NCBI GenBank assembly: GCA_035508435.1
Contig: DATJNA010000142.1
Coordinates: forward strand, 31,019 to 95,018
Source: JASHVB01 sp035508435
Lineage (GTDB): Bacteria; Pseudomonadota; Alphaproteobacteria; Acetobacterales; Acetobacteraceae
DNA: 64,000 nucleotides
Direction: 5' to 3'
Position numbers and translations under genes: made by a program. This document shows positions 1 through 9,596 of the stretch, one piece after another. The notes below the pieces were generated by a model, which worked only from the letters and a program-made list of their open reading frames with translations, did not search any database and had not been told where the DNA came from. Each line of letters begins with the position of its first letter. The first letter of the stretch is position 1.

Positions 1-786
1 GTGGAGGAACGCGGATTCGAATCGCTGTGGGCGCCAGAGCATTCGCATATCCCCTTGTCCCGCCGCTCGCCGTTCCCGCCGGGCGGGGAGCTGCCGCGCA
101 AATACGCCGAGGCGATGGACCCGTTCGTCTCTCTCACCGCGGCGGCGGCGGTGACGCGGCGACTGCGGCTCGGCACTGGCGTCTGTCTGGTGACGCAGCG
201 CGATCCGATCCAGACCGCCAAGCTGGTGGCCTCGATCGACCAGGTATCCGGCGGCCGGTTCCTGTTCGGCATTGGCGCGGGGTGGAACGCGGAGGAGATG
301 GCCGATCACGGGACGACGGATTTCAAGTCCCGCTTCAAGCTGATGCGCGAGCGCATTGCCGCGATGCAGGCGATCTGGACACAGGAGGAAGCGCAGTATC
401 ACGGCGACCTGGTGGACTGTCCGCCGATGCACGCCTGGCCGAAGCCGTGCCAGAAGCCGCATCCACCGGTGATCGTCGGCGGGGCATTTCCTTATGGCGC
501 GCGGCGGGCGATCGCCTATGGCAATGGCTGGATCCCGCACCGGTCGCGGCCGCAGTACGACGATGTCAGTGCCTATATGGCGGAGTTCCGCGCGATGCTG
601 CACGCAGCGGGGCGCTCGATTGCGGATGTGCCGGTGACGGTATGGGGACCGCCTGCGGACCTTGATGCGCTGCGTCGGTACCGGGACCTGGGGATCGCGC
701 GGGTCGTGGTGAGTCTGGAATCGGCAGCACGGGAGTCGGTGTTGCCGGTGCTGGATCGGTGGGCGGGGGTGATGCGAGGAATTTGA
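1..786 (+). CDS. LLM-class F420/flavin-dependent oxidoreductase, 5'-partial
   Basis: This is a luciferase-like TIM-barrel oxidoreductase, probably F420- or FMN-dependent. The readable part begins with EERGFESLWAPEH, which in the family normally sits about 25 residues after the start, so the first GTG of the window is probably not the true start. Family features seen are the early 'LWAPEHSHIP' block, 'LRLGTGVCLVTQRDP' around residues 55-70, the 'SGGRFLFGIGAGWN' phosphate-binding segment around 83-97 and 'PPVIVGGAFPYGARRAIAYGNGW' around 155-177. It ends at 784-786 with TGA. Substrate cannot be predicted. The hydantoinase and amidohydrolase genes downstream suggest a shared catabolic role, but a 355-bp gap separates them. 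Confidence 0.85.
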   Translation: MEERGFESLWAPEHSHIPLSRRSPFPPGGELPRKYAEAMDPFVSLTAAAAVTRRLRLGTGVCLVTQRDPIQTAKLVASIDQVSGGRFLFGIGAGWNAEEMADHGTTDFKSRFKLMRERIAAMQAIWTQEEAQYHGDLVDCPPMHAWPKPCQKPHPPVIVGGAFPYGARRAIAYGNGWIPHRSRPQYDDVSAYMAEFRAMLHAAGRSIADVPVTVWGPPADLDALRRYRDLGIARVVVSLESAARESVLPVLDRWAGVMRGI

Positions 787-1141
787 CGATCCGTATTGCC
801 GGTTTTCCGGACTTTGTTGCCGATCTTGCGGACCTTCGCCGCCAGCGCATATTCGTGACGGATGCCACCAGCTCATTTAGCCGGCGCCGCGAAGGCGGTA
901 TGATGTTTCTCATAACGTCCAAGGAAAGCGGCAGGAAGCGTCACAAAGAAATAATGTCGCCGCGTATGGCAGTCCTGTGTCGTCGCAGACCTGACGGGCG
1001 CAACAATGAGGCTTTGTGTGACTTCCTTCGACTTGCCTTGAATTTTGTGAGCAATAAAGCATTGCCCGGCCGCGCTGGGTGAGGGGATGGTGGCACGCGC
1101 ACCCTCTTGCCTCCCCGCCCATTCCAATGCCCAATCCCGCG
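787..1141. other. Intergenic stretch with a possible promoter for the hydantoinase operon
   Basis: No gene is recognised here. The most promoter-like sequence is TTGCCT at 1033-1038 and TAAAGC at 1055-1060, 16 bp apart, about 80 bp before the chosen HyuB start. This is pattern matching only. Confidence 0.3.
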
Positions 1142-2902
1142 ATGGAACCGACAATCGACCCCATCAAGCTTGAAATCATCCGCGGTGCCATCCGCGCCGC
1201 CCAGGCGGAGATGGACGCGCTGCTGGAACGCACCGCCATCAGTGCCTTCATCCGCGAGAAGAAGGACTTCTATACCGCCCTGTTCGATGCCGACGGGGTC
1301 ATGGTCGTCGGCTCCATGGTGCCGATCTTCGGCGATATCACCGGGCCGGTCTTCGCCCGCTTCCCGCCCGATACCATGCAGCCAGGCGACCTCTACTGGT
1401 ACAATGACTGCTATGCCTCGCGCGGAGCGGTATCGCATTCCAACGACCAGGTGTTCCTCGCCCCCGTGTTCCACGACGGCAGGCGTGCCGCCTTCGTCAT
1501 GGGCTGGGCGCATTTCTCCGATATCGGCGGGCTGCGCCCCGGCTCGATCAGCTCCGACACCACTGACATCTTCCAGGAAGGCATCATCATCCCGCCGACG
1601 CGCCTGATCTCCGCCGGCACCATCAACGACGCGGCACTGGAAATCTTCTACCGCAATTCCCGCTATCCCGAGACCTGTCGCGGCGACACGCGCGCGCTGA
1701 TGGCCTCGGTCGAACTCGGCGTCCGCCGCATTGCCGAGATTCTTGCCCGCTTCGGCCCTGACACGGTGGCTGACGCCTTCCGTGCCTTGTTCAATCGCAC
1801 GCGCAGCCTGGTCCGCACGCGCCTGCGCGAAACCTTCCCTGTGGGAACGCACCAATTCGCCGACGCGATCGATTCCGACGGCCATGGCAACGGCCCGTTC
1901 TTCATCCGTCTCGCGCTGACCCGCACGGAGGACGACCGCTTCATCCTCGACACCACGGCAACAGACGACCAGGCGCCCGGTCCGGTCAATTTCCTGATGA
2001 ACCCGGACGTGCCCGGCATGGCGCTCGGATTGTTCTTCCTCGGCGGCGATGCGGCGCAGGTTTGCAATGCCGGCGGTCCGCGGGCGCTCGATGAAGTGCG
2101 TATCCGCGAAGGCTCCCTGTTATGGCCGCGCTTCCCGGCGCCGCTCGGCCTGCGCGGGATGACGATGATGCGCTTCCTCGCGGTGCTGAACGGGCTGGTG
2201 AACGTCGCGGGTGGCAAGGCGCCTGCCGCCCATTCAGCCTATGTGGTCATCCTGCTGCGCGGCACTGCGGATGGCGCGCCGTTCCTGATGTCGGACGGGC
2301 TCGGCGTCGGCTATGGCGCACGCCCGAACGCCGACGGCATCGACGCGGTCTATTTCGTGGCGCAGGAGAACTATCCCGTCGAGTTCCTCGAACTCGGCTA
2401 TCCGGTCCGACTGCTGCGCTACGGTATTCACCGCGACAGCGGCGGCGGCGGAAAATTCCGCGGCGGCTGCGGCGTGGTGCGGGAATACGAGGTGCTGGCC
2501 GAGCAAGCGGTGCTGTCGATGCGGATCGACAGCGTGGTGAACCCGCCCTGGGGCGTCGCCGGCGGCAAGGCTGGCGGCACCGGCCGCGCCGTGGTGAACC
2601 CCGGCACGCCGGACGAAGTCCTGCTGGCGCCGCTATCCGATGGCACAGTGCTGCGCCGTGGCGACATTCTGCTGATCGAGACCGGTGGCGGCGGCGGCCA
2701 CGGCCACCCGTTCGACCGACCGGCAGAGCAAGTGCTGCACGACATCCGCGACGGGTTCGTTTCGGTGGAAGCGGCGCGGCGGGAGTACGGCGTCGTGATG
2801 CGCGACGGGGTGCTGGACACTGCCGCTACGGATGCGCTGCGTGGCGCGCGACCGGACGTGCGGGCGTTCCATCGGCGCGAATACGTCGACGCGATCGGGT
2901 AA
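1142..2902 (+). CDS. hyuB: Hydantoinase B / oxoprolinase family protein (HyuB)
   Basis: This is the beta-type subunit of the ATP-dependent hydantoinase/5-oxoprolinase/acetone carboxylase superfamily. It works with a HyuA subunit to open or carboxylate a cyclic imide, lactam or ketone in the cytoplasm. The 586-residue length is normal. The family opening 'DPIKLEIIRGAIRAAQAEM' is at residues 6-24, and glycine-rich 'GGGGKFRGGCGVVREYEV' and 'VAGGKAGGTGRAVVNP' blocks lie in the last third. The ATG at 1142 fits the family N-terminus; an in-frame ATG at 1127 is the alternative, and neither has a clear ribosome-binding site. HyuA follows after about 420 bp, so the two may not be translationally coupled. 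The substrate is unknown. Confidence 0.85.
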   Translation: MEPTIDPIKLEIIRGAIRAAQAEMDALLERTAISAFIREKKDFYTALFDADGVMVVGSMVPIFGDITGPVFARFPPDTMQPGDLYWYNDCYASRGAVSHSNDQVFLAPVFHDGRRAAFVMGWAHFSDIGGLRPGSISSDTTDIFQEGIIIPPTRLISAGTINDAALEIFYRNSRYPETCRGDTRALMASVELGVRRIAEILARFGPDTVADAFRALFNRTRSLVRTRLRETFPVGTHQFADAIDSDGHGNGPFFIRLALTRTEDDRFILDTTATDDQAPGPVNFLMNPDVPGMALGLFFLGGDAAQVCNAGGPRALDEVRIREGSLLWPRFPAPLGLRGMTMMRFLAVLNGLVNVAGGKAPAAHSAYVVILLRGTADGAPFLMSDGLGVGYGARPNADGIDAVYFVAQENYPVEFLELGYPVRLLRYGIHRDSGGGGKFRGGCGVVREYEVLAEQAVLSMRIDSVVNPPWGVAGGKAGGTGRAVVNPGTPDEVLLAPLSDGTVLRRGDILLIETGGGGGHGHPFDRPAEQVLHDIRDGFVSVEAARREYGVVMRDGVLDTAATDALRGARPDVRAFHRREYVDAIG

Positions 2903-2993
2903 AGCGAGTCGCTCATTATCCGCATTGCTTTGAACCCCGTTCACGCGGAGCAGGCTGCACGCAAATGGCGCAATGCGGACTACCGAAGCCGAT

Positions 2994-3014
2994 CTGCCGC
3001 ATTCCATGCGGCAG
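2994..3014. repeat. Perfect 9-bp hairpin in the 423-bp HyuB-HyuA gap
   Basis: CTGCCGCAT and its exact reverse complement are separated by a 3-nt loop (TCC). There is no T-run after it, so it may be an RNA stem or a regulatory palindrome rather than a classical terminator. The rest of 2903-3325 holds nothing recognisable. Confidence 0.4.
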
Positions 3015-3325
3015 CAGCATTCATTCACGATCGGGCCGGACGATCAGTCAAGACACATACCGGGCTGCGCACCGTCTTTGCGCGTCGCGCGAGGGATGAA
3101 CCACAGCTCGACCCTGCACTCCCGCAGTTCCTGGCAAACGCTCACGATCTCAAATCGCTCGCAGACGACGCTGACCGGCCGGCCACGCGGCTTCCGTCCG
3201 CCGCCACGGATGCCACGATCGAAATGCGGCACGCTGCATCGCCGCCATCGTGAGTTTGATAGCGACCTGACAGGTCAACCAAGCGGGCTTGTCTCCGGTG
3301 CCGTCGCTGGGCTGAATGTGCCGTC

Positions 3326-5383
3326 ATGACTCACCCCGCCGCGCTCGCCGTCGCCGTCGATATCGGCGGCACCTTCACCGACATCACTCTCGCCAACGCC
3401 GGGGGGAAACTCTGGCGCGCCAAGGTGCCCAGTACGCCGGCCGATCCATCGGAAGGCTTCATGGCCGGCGTCCACGCGGCGCTGACGGCCGCCGCTGCCA
3501 CACCCGGCGCAATCACCCGTGTCCTGCACGGCACAACGGTCGCTACCAACCTGATCCTGGAAGGCAAAACGGCGCGCACTGCCCTCGTCACCACCGCGGG
3601 TTTCCGCCACGTCATGGAAATCGGCCGCCAGGACATCCCCCGCGCCGCCAATCTGTTCTCGTGGGTGAAGCCGCGCCGCCCCGTGCCGCCGGAGCGCGTC
3701 ATGGAAGTGATCGAGCGCGTCGGCCCTGACGGTACTGTTCTTGTTCCGCTCGACGAGGCCAGCGTGCGCGACGCCGCCGATGCGCTTCGGCGCCTCGACG
3801 TGCAGGCGGTGGCGATCTGCTTGCTCCACTCCTTCGCTCACCCCGAGCATGAGCGCCGCGTCGCCGCCATCCTGCGCCAGGAACTGCCTGACGTGGCAAT
3901 CACCGCCTCGGTGGACGTACTGCCGGTGGTGCGGGAATACGAACGCAGCCTCGCCTCGGTGCTGAACGCCGGAGTGATGCCCGCCATCGGCCGGTATGTC
4001 GCACGGCTGTCGGGGCGGCTGGCCGAGGCCGGGATCGCAGCGCCGCTACTGCTGATGCAATCCAACGGGGGCGTGGCCGGCGCTGCCGCCATCGGCCGCG
4101 CCCCGGTGCTCACCGCGCTCTCCGGTCCCGCCGCCGGCGTGGTGGGTGCGCGTGATGCAGCCGCCGCTTGCGGCATCGGCGACATCGTTACCGTCGATAT
4201 CGGCGGCACCTCCGCCGACATCTGCCTGCTGCAAGCCGGCCGCATCGCGCTGACGCAGAAGGGGCATGTCGGCGCCTGGCCGCTGCCGCTGCCGATGGTG
4301 GACATGGTGACCATCGGCGCCGGCGGCGGCTCCATCGGCCAACTGTCCGGCGGCGCGTTGACCGTTGGCCCCGCCAGTGCCGGTGCCGTGCCAGGCCCCG
4401 CCTGCTATGGCATGGGTGGCATCGAGCCCACCGTCACCGACGCTCATCTTGTCCTCGGCCATCTGCCGGAGGGGCTGCTGGGCGGCGGCATGGCGCTGGA
4501 CCGCGCGCTGGCTGAGGGCGCCATCTCGGAGCGCGTCGCCCGCCCACTCGGCCTGTCGCTGGAGGCCGCGGCGCGCGGCATCCTTGCCATCGCCGATGCC
4601 AACATGGTGGGCGCCATCCGCGTCGTCTCGGTGGAGCGCGGCCATGATCCGCGCGACTTCTGCCTGGTGGCGTTCGGCGGTGCCGGCCCGCTGCATGGCA
4701 CCGCGCTGGCCGAATTGCTCGGCATCACCCGCGTACTGGTGCCGCCTGCCCCTGGGGTGCTGTGTGCCGAAGGGCTGCTGGCCGCCGGCCTGAAGGCGGA
4801 ATTCTCTCGCACGCTGGCCGGCACCGCCGACGACTCGGCGGCGATCGAGGCCGCCTTCGGCGCACTGGAACGCGACGCCGCGGCCTGGCTGGACGAGGAG
4901 CATGTCCCCCAACCGGATCGGCGCATCGTCCGGGTGGCGCTGATGCGCTACGCCGGTCAGGGCGGTGAGCTGGCGGTGGCGTGGCCCGAGGCACACGCCG
5001 CGAACGCCGCATTCGGTACCGATTTGTTGCCGGCCGCCCGCCAGGCCTTCGCCGAAGAGCATCGTCGGCTGAACGGCTTCGTGCTGGAGAGCCCGGTCGA
5101 GCTGGTGACGCTGCGGGTGGAAGCCGAAGGCCTGACCCCGCCATCCGCCCGGCACTCTCTCGCCCCCGGCGCGGGGGTGGCTGTCGCGGGATCGCAGCAG
5201 GCCTGGTTCGGCGAAGGCAGCCCGGTGGCGACTGCAATCCATGCACGCGCCAGCCTGGGCGCGGGCGACCGGCTTGGCGGCCCCGCGATCATCACGCAGC
5301 TCGATGCAACGACACTGGTGCCGCCTGATTGGACCGCGGCAGTGATGCCCAGCGGCGCCCTGTTGCTCTGCCGCCGCGGCTGA
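3326..5383 (+). CDS. hyuA: Hydantoinase A / oxoprolinase family protein (HyuA)
   Basis: This is the ATP-binding subunit of the hydantoinase/5-oxoprolinase superfamily, partner of HyuB upstream. At 685 residues it has the usual length. The actin-like ATPase signatures are clear: 'VDIGGTFTDITL' near the N-terminus (phosphate 1), a second 'VDIGGTSADICL' around residue 290, and 'GAGGGSIGQL' around 331-340. 'VAFGGAGPLHG' lies around 450. It would hydrolyse ATP to activate a cyclic amide or a ketone substrate. The ATG at 3326 gives the DIGGTFTD motif at the normal position. Methylhydantoinase, oxoprolinase and acetone carboxylase-like members cannot be told apart by eye. Confidence 0.88.
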   Translation: MTHPAALAVAVDIGGTFTDITLANAGGKLWRAKVPSTPADPSEGFMAGVHAALTAAAATPGAITRVLHGTTVATNLILEGKTARTALVTTAGFRHVMEIGRQDIPRAANLFSWVKPRRPVPPERVMEVIERVGPDGTVLVPLDEASVRDAADALRRLDVQAVAICLLHSFAHPEHERRVAAILRQELPDVAITASVDVLPVVREYERSLASVLNAGVMPAIGRYVARLSGRLAEAGIAAPLLLMQSNGGVAGAAAIGRAPVLTALSGPAAGVVGARDAAAACGIGDIVTVDIGGTSADICLLQAGRIALTQKGHVGAWPLPLPMVDMVTIGAGGGSIGQLSGGALTVGPASAGAVPGPACYGMGGIEPTVTDAHLVLGHLPEGLLGGGMALDRALAEGAISERVARPLGLSLEAAARGILAIADANMVGAIRVVSVERGHDPRDFCLVAFGGAGPLHGTALAELLGITRVLVPPAPGVLCAEGLLAAGLKAEFSRTLAGTADDSAAIEAAFGALERDAAAWLDEEHVPQPDRRIVRVALMRYAGQGGELAVAWPEAHAANAAFGTDLLPAARQAFAEEHRRLNGFVLESPVELVTLRVEAEGLTPPSARHSLAPGAGVAVAGSQQAWFGEGSPVATAIHARASLGAGDRLGGPAIITQLDATTLVPPDWTAAVMPSGALLLCRRG

Positions 5384-5481
5384 CGTCCCGGTGCCGCCGC
5401 GTTGCCCCGACGCGGGACGGGCTGCGCGAGACGCGGTATGCAAGCTGGCATGTCTGAACGAATGGAATGGAGGGAACGACA

Positions 5482-6558
5482 ATGAGCCAGACCGTCACCC
5501 GTTACGGCCGCATATTCCCGCCGCGCCCGGACTGGCTCGCCAAGGCTTTGCCGGAACCGATCCTGGAGCCGGAGCAACCCATCATCGACACCCACCACCA
5601 TCTCTGGCATCGCCCCGGCGTGCCCGGGGCCGGCGATTCCTGGCAGGTGCCGGCGATGCGCTACCTGCTGGACGAGTACCTCGAAGACTGCGGCACCGGC
5701 CATAACGTTGTGGCCAGCGTGTTCCTGCAATGCCACTCGATGTATCGCGCGTCTGGTGCGCGCGAGATACGCCCGGTCGGCGAGACCGAATTCGTCTCCG
5801 GCATTGCCGCGATGAGCGCCAGCAGCGGCTACGGCGACACCAAGGTCGCCGCCGGCATCGTCGGTTACGCGGATCTGACCAAGGGCGACTGGGTCGAGCC
5901 GGTGCTGGAAGCACATATCCGCGCCGGTGGCGGACGCTTCCGCGGCGTGCGGCATTCGGCGGCGTGGGACGCCGATCCGATCATCGGCAACAGCGCACCC
6001 GACATGGCGCCCGGCCTCTATGCGCGCGCGGATTTCCGGCTCGGGTTGGCGAAGCTATCGGCGCTCGGGCTGTCCCTGGATGCCTGGGTGTTCCATCCTC
6101 AGCTCGGCGACGTGGCGGCGTTGGCGCGAGCGTTTCCCGCCACGAACATCATCGTCGGGCATTGCGGCGGACCACTCGGCTATGGACCCTATGCCGGGCG
6201 GCGCGACGACGTGTTCCCGGCGTGGCGGGCATCGGTGACCGAGCTGGCCCGGTGCCCCAACGTCACCATGAAGCTCGGCGGGATGATGATGCGCCTGGCC
6301 GCGACCGACTACATGGCGCAGCCGCGACCGCCGACCTCGGAGGAGCTCGCGGCACTGTGGCGCCCCTATATCGAGACCTGCATAGAGCAATTTGGACCCC
6401 GGCGCTGCATGTTCGAGAGCAACTTCCCGGTCGACAAGATGGGCATCGGCTGGGCCGCGTTGTGGAACGCGTTCAAGCGCCTCGCCGCCGGTGTCTCCGC
6501 TGATGAGAAGGCGGCGTTGTTCTCGGGCACTGCACGGCGGGCCTATCGGCTGGAGTGA
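5482..6558 (+). CDS. Amidohydrolase family protein (lactonase-like)
   Basis: This is a metal-dependent hydrolase of the amidohydrolase_2 group, which includes fuconolactonase- and pyrone-dicarboxylate-lactonase-like enzymes. The metal-binding H-x-H appears as 'IIDTHHHLWHRPG' around residues 35-47. Later histidines are in 'WVFHPQLGD' and 'IIVGHCGGPLGYGPYAG', and the C-terminal aspartate is in 'MFESNFPVDKMGIG'. The start at 5482 is supported by a GGAGGG sequence about 8 nt upstream; an upstream ATG at 5467 is less likely. Length is 358 residues. It lies about 100 bp after HyuA on the same strand and probably hydrolyses a later intermediate of the same pathway. The exact substrate is unknown. 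Confidence 0.85.
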   Translation: MSQTVTRYGRIFPPRPDWLAKALPEPILEPEQPIIDTHHHLWHRPGVPGAGDSWQVPAMRYLLDEYLEDCGTGHNVVASVFLQCHSMYRASGAREIRPVGETEFVSGIAAMSASSGYGDTKVAAGIVGYADLTKGDWVEPVLEAHIRAGGGRFRGVRHSAAWDADPIIGNSAPDMAPGLYARADFRLGLAKLSALGLSLDAWVFHPQLGDVAALARAFPATNIIVGHCGGPLGYGPYAGRRDDVFPAWRASVTELARCPNVTMKLGGMMMRLAATDYMAQPRPPTSEELAALWRPYIETCIEQFGPRRCMFESNFPVDKMGIGWAALWNAFKRLAAGVSADEKAALFSGTARRAYRLE

Positions 6559-6992
6559 GGTTCGGTCCAACGGCAGGACCCGTCGCAGTGCGGTCGCGGC
6601 CTGGCTGGATGATTGCCGCGATTGCTTTGCTCGTCGCCGGTGCGATGGCGTTGTACCTGCGCAGCGATGCCGCGGCAGCGTGCGACAGCGACGAGGCGCT
6701 CGGGCAGGTCTATGCCCTGCTGCGGGATCGGTTCCACCTTCAGAGCGTGTTCCTGAACGATATTCGCGCGGTATCGGGCGGATATTTCGGTGACCGCCGC
6801 GATTGCTCGGCCGAAGTGACCGAAATCCGCGGCAACGTCGCGGCATCAAGCATGCCATGGCGGGCGGTGCGATACCGGATCGTGCGTCAGCACCCCGCGC
6901 CGTCTGCGGTCGTGAGCGTGGAATTGGGTGGCGATAGGCCTCTGGCACCGAGGCGGCCATCATTCTGGATGCGCGTGCTGGCGTATCTATGA
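6555..6992 (+). CDS. Small membrane-anchored hypothetical protein
   Basis: A 145-residue protein starting with a GTG that overlaps the amidohydrolase stop (GTGA), so translation is probably coupled. An in-frame ATG at 6609 is an alternative. Residues about 18-35 form one hydrophobic segment (WMIAAIALLVAGAMALYL), so the rest, which contains two cysteines, would lie in the periplasm. I recognise no family. The coupling suggests a role linked to the catabolic operon, but this is inference. Confidence 0.6.
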   Translation: MRFGPTAGPVAVRSRPGWMIAAIALLVAGAMALYLRSDAAAACDSDEALGQVYALLRDRFHLQSVFLNDIRAVSGGYFGDRRDCSAEVTEIRGNVAASSMPWRAVRYRIVRQHPAPSAVVSVELGGDRPLAPRRPSFWMRVLAYL

Positions 6993-7002
6993 TGCGAGAT
7001 CG

Positions 7003-7212
7003 TCACCCTTCCAGGCGGCCGGTTTGCGGGCTGGGAGCCTCACGATCGATGGCGATCCGGAATTTGCGGTACAGTGTGGCGGGGTCCTGGGGTTGCACTA
7101 GGTCGTCGCGAGCGACGGCCATGTGGTAAGAAAAACCGGACTGCGCGGCTTGGGAGACCTGTCCTGCGAAGTCGCACACAGTGCGCAAACCGCTACGCAA
7201 GCGGTCCCGCAT
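7003..7212 (-). CDS. Possible small hypothetical protein
   Basis: A 69-residue reading frame on the - strand starting with ATG at 7212, with a GGGAG-type ribosome-binding site about 9 nt upstream; a GTG at 7221 is also in frame. The sequence looks protein-like ('DDLVQPQDPATLYRKFRIAID'-type C-terminus) but I recognise no family. It is divergent from the luciferase-like gene at 7273, and nothing else occupies 6993-7272. Low confidence. Confidence 0.35.
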   Translation of the reverse strand: MRDRLRSGLRTVCDFAGQVSQAAQSGFSYHMAVARDDLVQPQDPATLYRKFRIAIDREAPSPQTGRLEG

Positions 7213-7272
7213 TTCCCCCACTCCCGAAACCCCCTAAACTGCCGCCCCGGAAACGCCCAGGAGACCCCCGGC

Positions 7273-8343
7273 ATGGACTTCGGCATCGGCATCGCCACGT
7301 CGAGCGATTCCTGGAAGCTCGCCCAGCGCGCGGAAGAACTCGGCTTTACCCACGCCTGGTTCTACGACACCCAGATGATCACCGCCGACTGCTTCGTCGC
7401 CATGGGCGCCGCGGCGATGAAGACCAGCCGCATCCGGCTCGGCACCGGCGTCCTGGTGCCGTCCAACCGGATCGCCGCGGTCACCGCCAATGCCTTCGCC
7501 ACTCTGAACGGCCTCGCCTCCGGCCGCATCGATTTCGGCGTCGGCACCGGTTTTTCGGCGCGCCGCGCCATGGGCCTCGGCGCCATGAAGCTCGCCGACA
7601 TGGCCGAGTATATTCGCGTCGTCTACGGCCTGCTGGACGGCGAGACGCTGGAAACCACCATCGAGGGCAAACGCAAGAAAATCCGCTTCCTCAACCCCGA
7701 CGCCAACCTGATCAACACCCATGACCCGATCCGCCTGCACGTCTCCGCCTATGGCCCGAAATCGCAGGCGCTGACCGCACAACTGAACGCGGCCTGGATG
7801 AGCTTCATCTCCGACGTCCCCGGTGGTATCGCGGCGCTGCACTCCATGCGGCAGAGTTGGACAGAGGCGGGCCACGACGCTTCCGGCCTTTATGCTACCG
7901 CCTGGTCCTGCGGCTGCGTGCTGGAACCGGGCGAAGCGGTCGACAGTCCCCGCGCCATGGCGCAGGCCGGCCCGCGCGCGGCGGTGCTGCTGCACCGCGC
8001 GGCCGACCTCGACATGGAGGGCTGGCAGAACACTTCCGAGGTGCCCGAATCGGTGGCGCCCAACGTCCGCGGCTACATCGAGATGGCGCGGAACTTCCAG
8101 CCACCCGATGCGCGTTACCTCACCAACCACCGCGGCCACTTCGTATTCGTGAAGCCGGAGGAGCGAAAATTCGTCGACGCCGAGCTGATCCGCCGCACCA
8201 CCTTCACCGCCACCGAGCAAGAGCTGAAGCAGCGCTTCGAAGCGCTGCGCGACGCGGGCTGGAGCCAGTTCGTCATCCCGATCACCCCCGGTGAGGAAGC
8301 CGCCATCGAGGACTGGGCGCGCATCCGAAGGGCCTTCGCCTGA
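7273..8343 (+). CDS. LLM-class flavin-dependent oxidoreductase
   Basis: A luciferase-like oxidoreductase of 356 residues, F420- or FMN-dependent. The N-terminus 'MDFGIGIATSSDSWKLAQRA' matches the first barrel strand and fixes the start at 7273, preceded by an AGGAG sequence. 'SRIRLGTGVLVPSNR' around residues 55-70 and 'ASGRIDFGVGTGFSARRAMG' around 82-101 are the typical cofactor and phosphate-binding segments. It belongs to the group resembling 5,10-methylenetetrahydromethanopterin reductase. The MFS gene overlaps its stop codon, so the enzyme and the transporter are probably co-expressed. No substrate can be assigned. Confidence 0.85.
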   Translation: MDFGIGIATSSDSWKLAQRAEELGFTHAWFYDTQMITADCFVAMGAAAMKTSRIRLGTGVLVPSNRIAAVTANAFATLNGLASGRIDFGVGTGFSARRAMGLGAMKLADMAEYIRVVYGLLDGETLETTIEGKRKKIRFLNPDANLINTHDPIRLHVSAYGPKSQALTAQLNAAWMSFISDVPGGIAALHSMRQSWTEAGHDASGLYATAWSCGCVLEPGEAVDSPRAMAQAGPRAAVLLHRAADLDMEGWQNTSEVPESVAPNVRGYIEMARNFQPPDARYLTNHRGHFVFVKPEERKFVDAELIRRTTFTATEQELKQRFEALRDAGWSQFVIPITPGEEAAIEDWARIRRAFA

Positions 8344-9557
8344 TGCCTCCGGCCCGTTCGGGACGCGGCACCGAGATCCGAGCGCTGGCACTGGTCTGCG
8401 GCGCGCACATGGTGAGCCACTTCCACTACCTCGTGCTGGTGCCCCTGTTCCCGTTGCTGAAGCAGCGCCTCGGGGTGGACTTCATTCAGCTCGGCCTGGC
8501 GCTGACAGTCGGGAATATTGTCTCCGCGTTTGTGCAGACTCCGATGGGCTGGGCCGCGGACCGCTTCGGCGCGCGCCGCGTGCTGATCTGCGGGCTGGGG
8601 CTGGCGGGCGCCTCCTATATCGCGTTCGGCCTGCATCCCACCTATTCGGGCATGCTGCTGAACGGCGTGCTGCTGGGCGTGGCAAACGGCGTCTACCACC
8701 CGTCGGACTACTCCATCCTAGGCTCGGTGATCGAGCCATCCCGCGTCGGGCGGGCGTTCTCCTGGCACACCTTCTCCGGCTATCTCGGCGGTGCGTTGGC
8801 ACCGATGGTGATGCTGACGATGACCCGCGCGTGGGGCATACAGTCGGCGATCGTCGTGGCCGGCTGCTTCGCCTGGGTCGCCGCACTGCCGTTGCTGGGG
8901 ACCCGCTGGCTCGACCGCCCGGCCGCTTCCCAGGCCGCCATGGACCGGGCACCCGCAATTCCGATGCGGCGGTTGGTGACGCCGGCGGTGCTGGGCCTGG
9001 TCGCATTCTTCGCCCTGCTCAGTCTCTCCTCCGGCGCGCTGACCAATTTCTCCGTGGTGGCGCTGGTGCAGATGTACGGCATCACGCTCTCGGTCGCGAA
9101 CGCGGCGCTGACCGTGTTCTTGCTCGCGACCGCGCTCGGCGTGCTGGCCGGGGGCTTCATCGCCGACGCGACGCGGCGGCATGGCGACGTGGCCGCCGCG
9201 GGCTTCGCCGGCGCCGCGACGCTGGTCGCGCTGGTGGGCATGCTATACCCCGGACCTGTACTGCTCTCGGTGTGCCTGGGCGTGGCGGGGTTCCTCTCCG
9301 GCATGATCGCCCCGTCGCGCGACATGCTTGTCCGCGCCGCCGCGCCGCCCGGCGCCGCCGGCCGGGTTTTCGGCATCGTCACCACGGGGTTCAATATCGG
9401 CGGCACGATCGGCCCGATGCTGGGGGGCTGGATCATGGACCACCATTTGCCCCGTTGGGTGTTTTTCTCCTCGGTGGTGTTCATGCTGATGACGGTGGCG
9501 ATGGCGCTGGCAAGCGAGCGGCGCACGCGGCGGCGGGTGGTGGTCCCGGCAGAGTGA
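8343..9557 (+). CDS. MFS transporter
   Basis: A 404-residue major facilitator superfamily permease with about 12 hydrophobic helices. The motif A-like loop 'GWAADRFGARRVLICGLG' lies around residues 69-86 and the second-half equivalent 'GGFIADATRRHGD' around 267-279. The ATG overlaps the stop of the preceding luciferase-like gene by one base, so the two are coupled. It probably imports the substrate or exports a product of the adjacent oxidoreductase. The family resembles the fosmidomycin-resistance/metabolite:H+ symporter branch, but specificity is unknown. Confidence 0.85.
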   Translation: MPPARSGRGTEIRALALVCGAHMVSHFHYLVLVPLFPLLKQRLGVDFIQLGLALTVGNIVSAFVQTPMGWAADRFGARRVLICGLGLAGASYIAFGLHPTYSGMLLNGVLLGVANGVYHPSDYSILGSVIEPSRVGRAFSWHTFSGYLGGALAPMVMLTMTRAWGIQSAIVVAGCFAWVAALPLLGTRWLDRPAASQAAMDRAPAIPMRRLVTPAVLGLVAFFALLSLSSGALTNFSVVALVQMYGITLSVANAALTVFLLATALGVLAGGFIADATRRHGDVAAAGFAGAATLVALVGMLYPGPVLLSVCLGVAGFLSGMIAPSRDMLVRAAAPPGAAGRVFGIVTTGFNIGGTIGPMLGGWIMDHHLPRWVFFSSVVFMLMTVAMALASERRTRRRVVVPAE

Positions 9558-9596
9558 ACGCACCGCGGAGGGCATCACCAGACGCTGCCCGAACGC

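Noticed and set aside
4046..5482. Long open frame of 478 codons on the - strand
   Set aside because: It is the complement of the HyuA gene; its translation is Arg/Gly/His-rich and matches no family, while HyuA has clear ATPase motifs.
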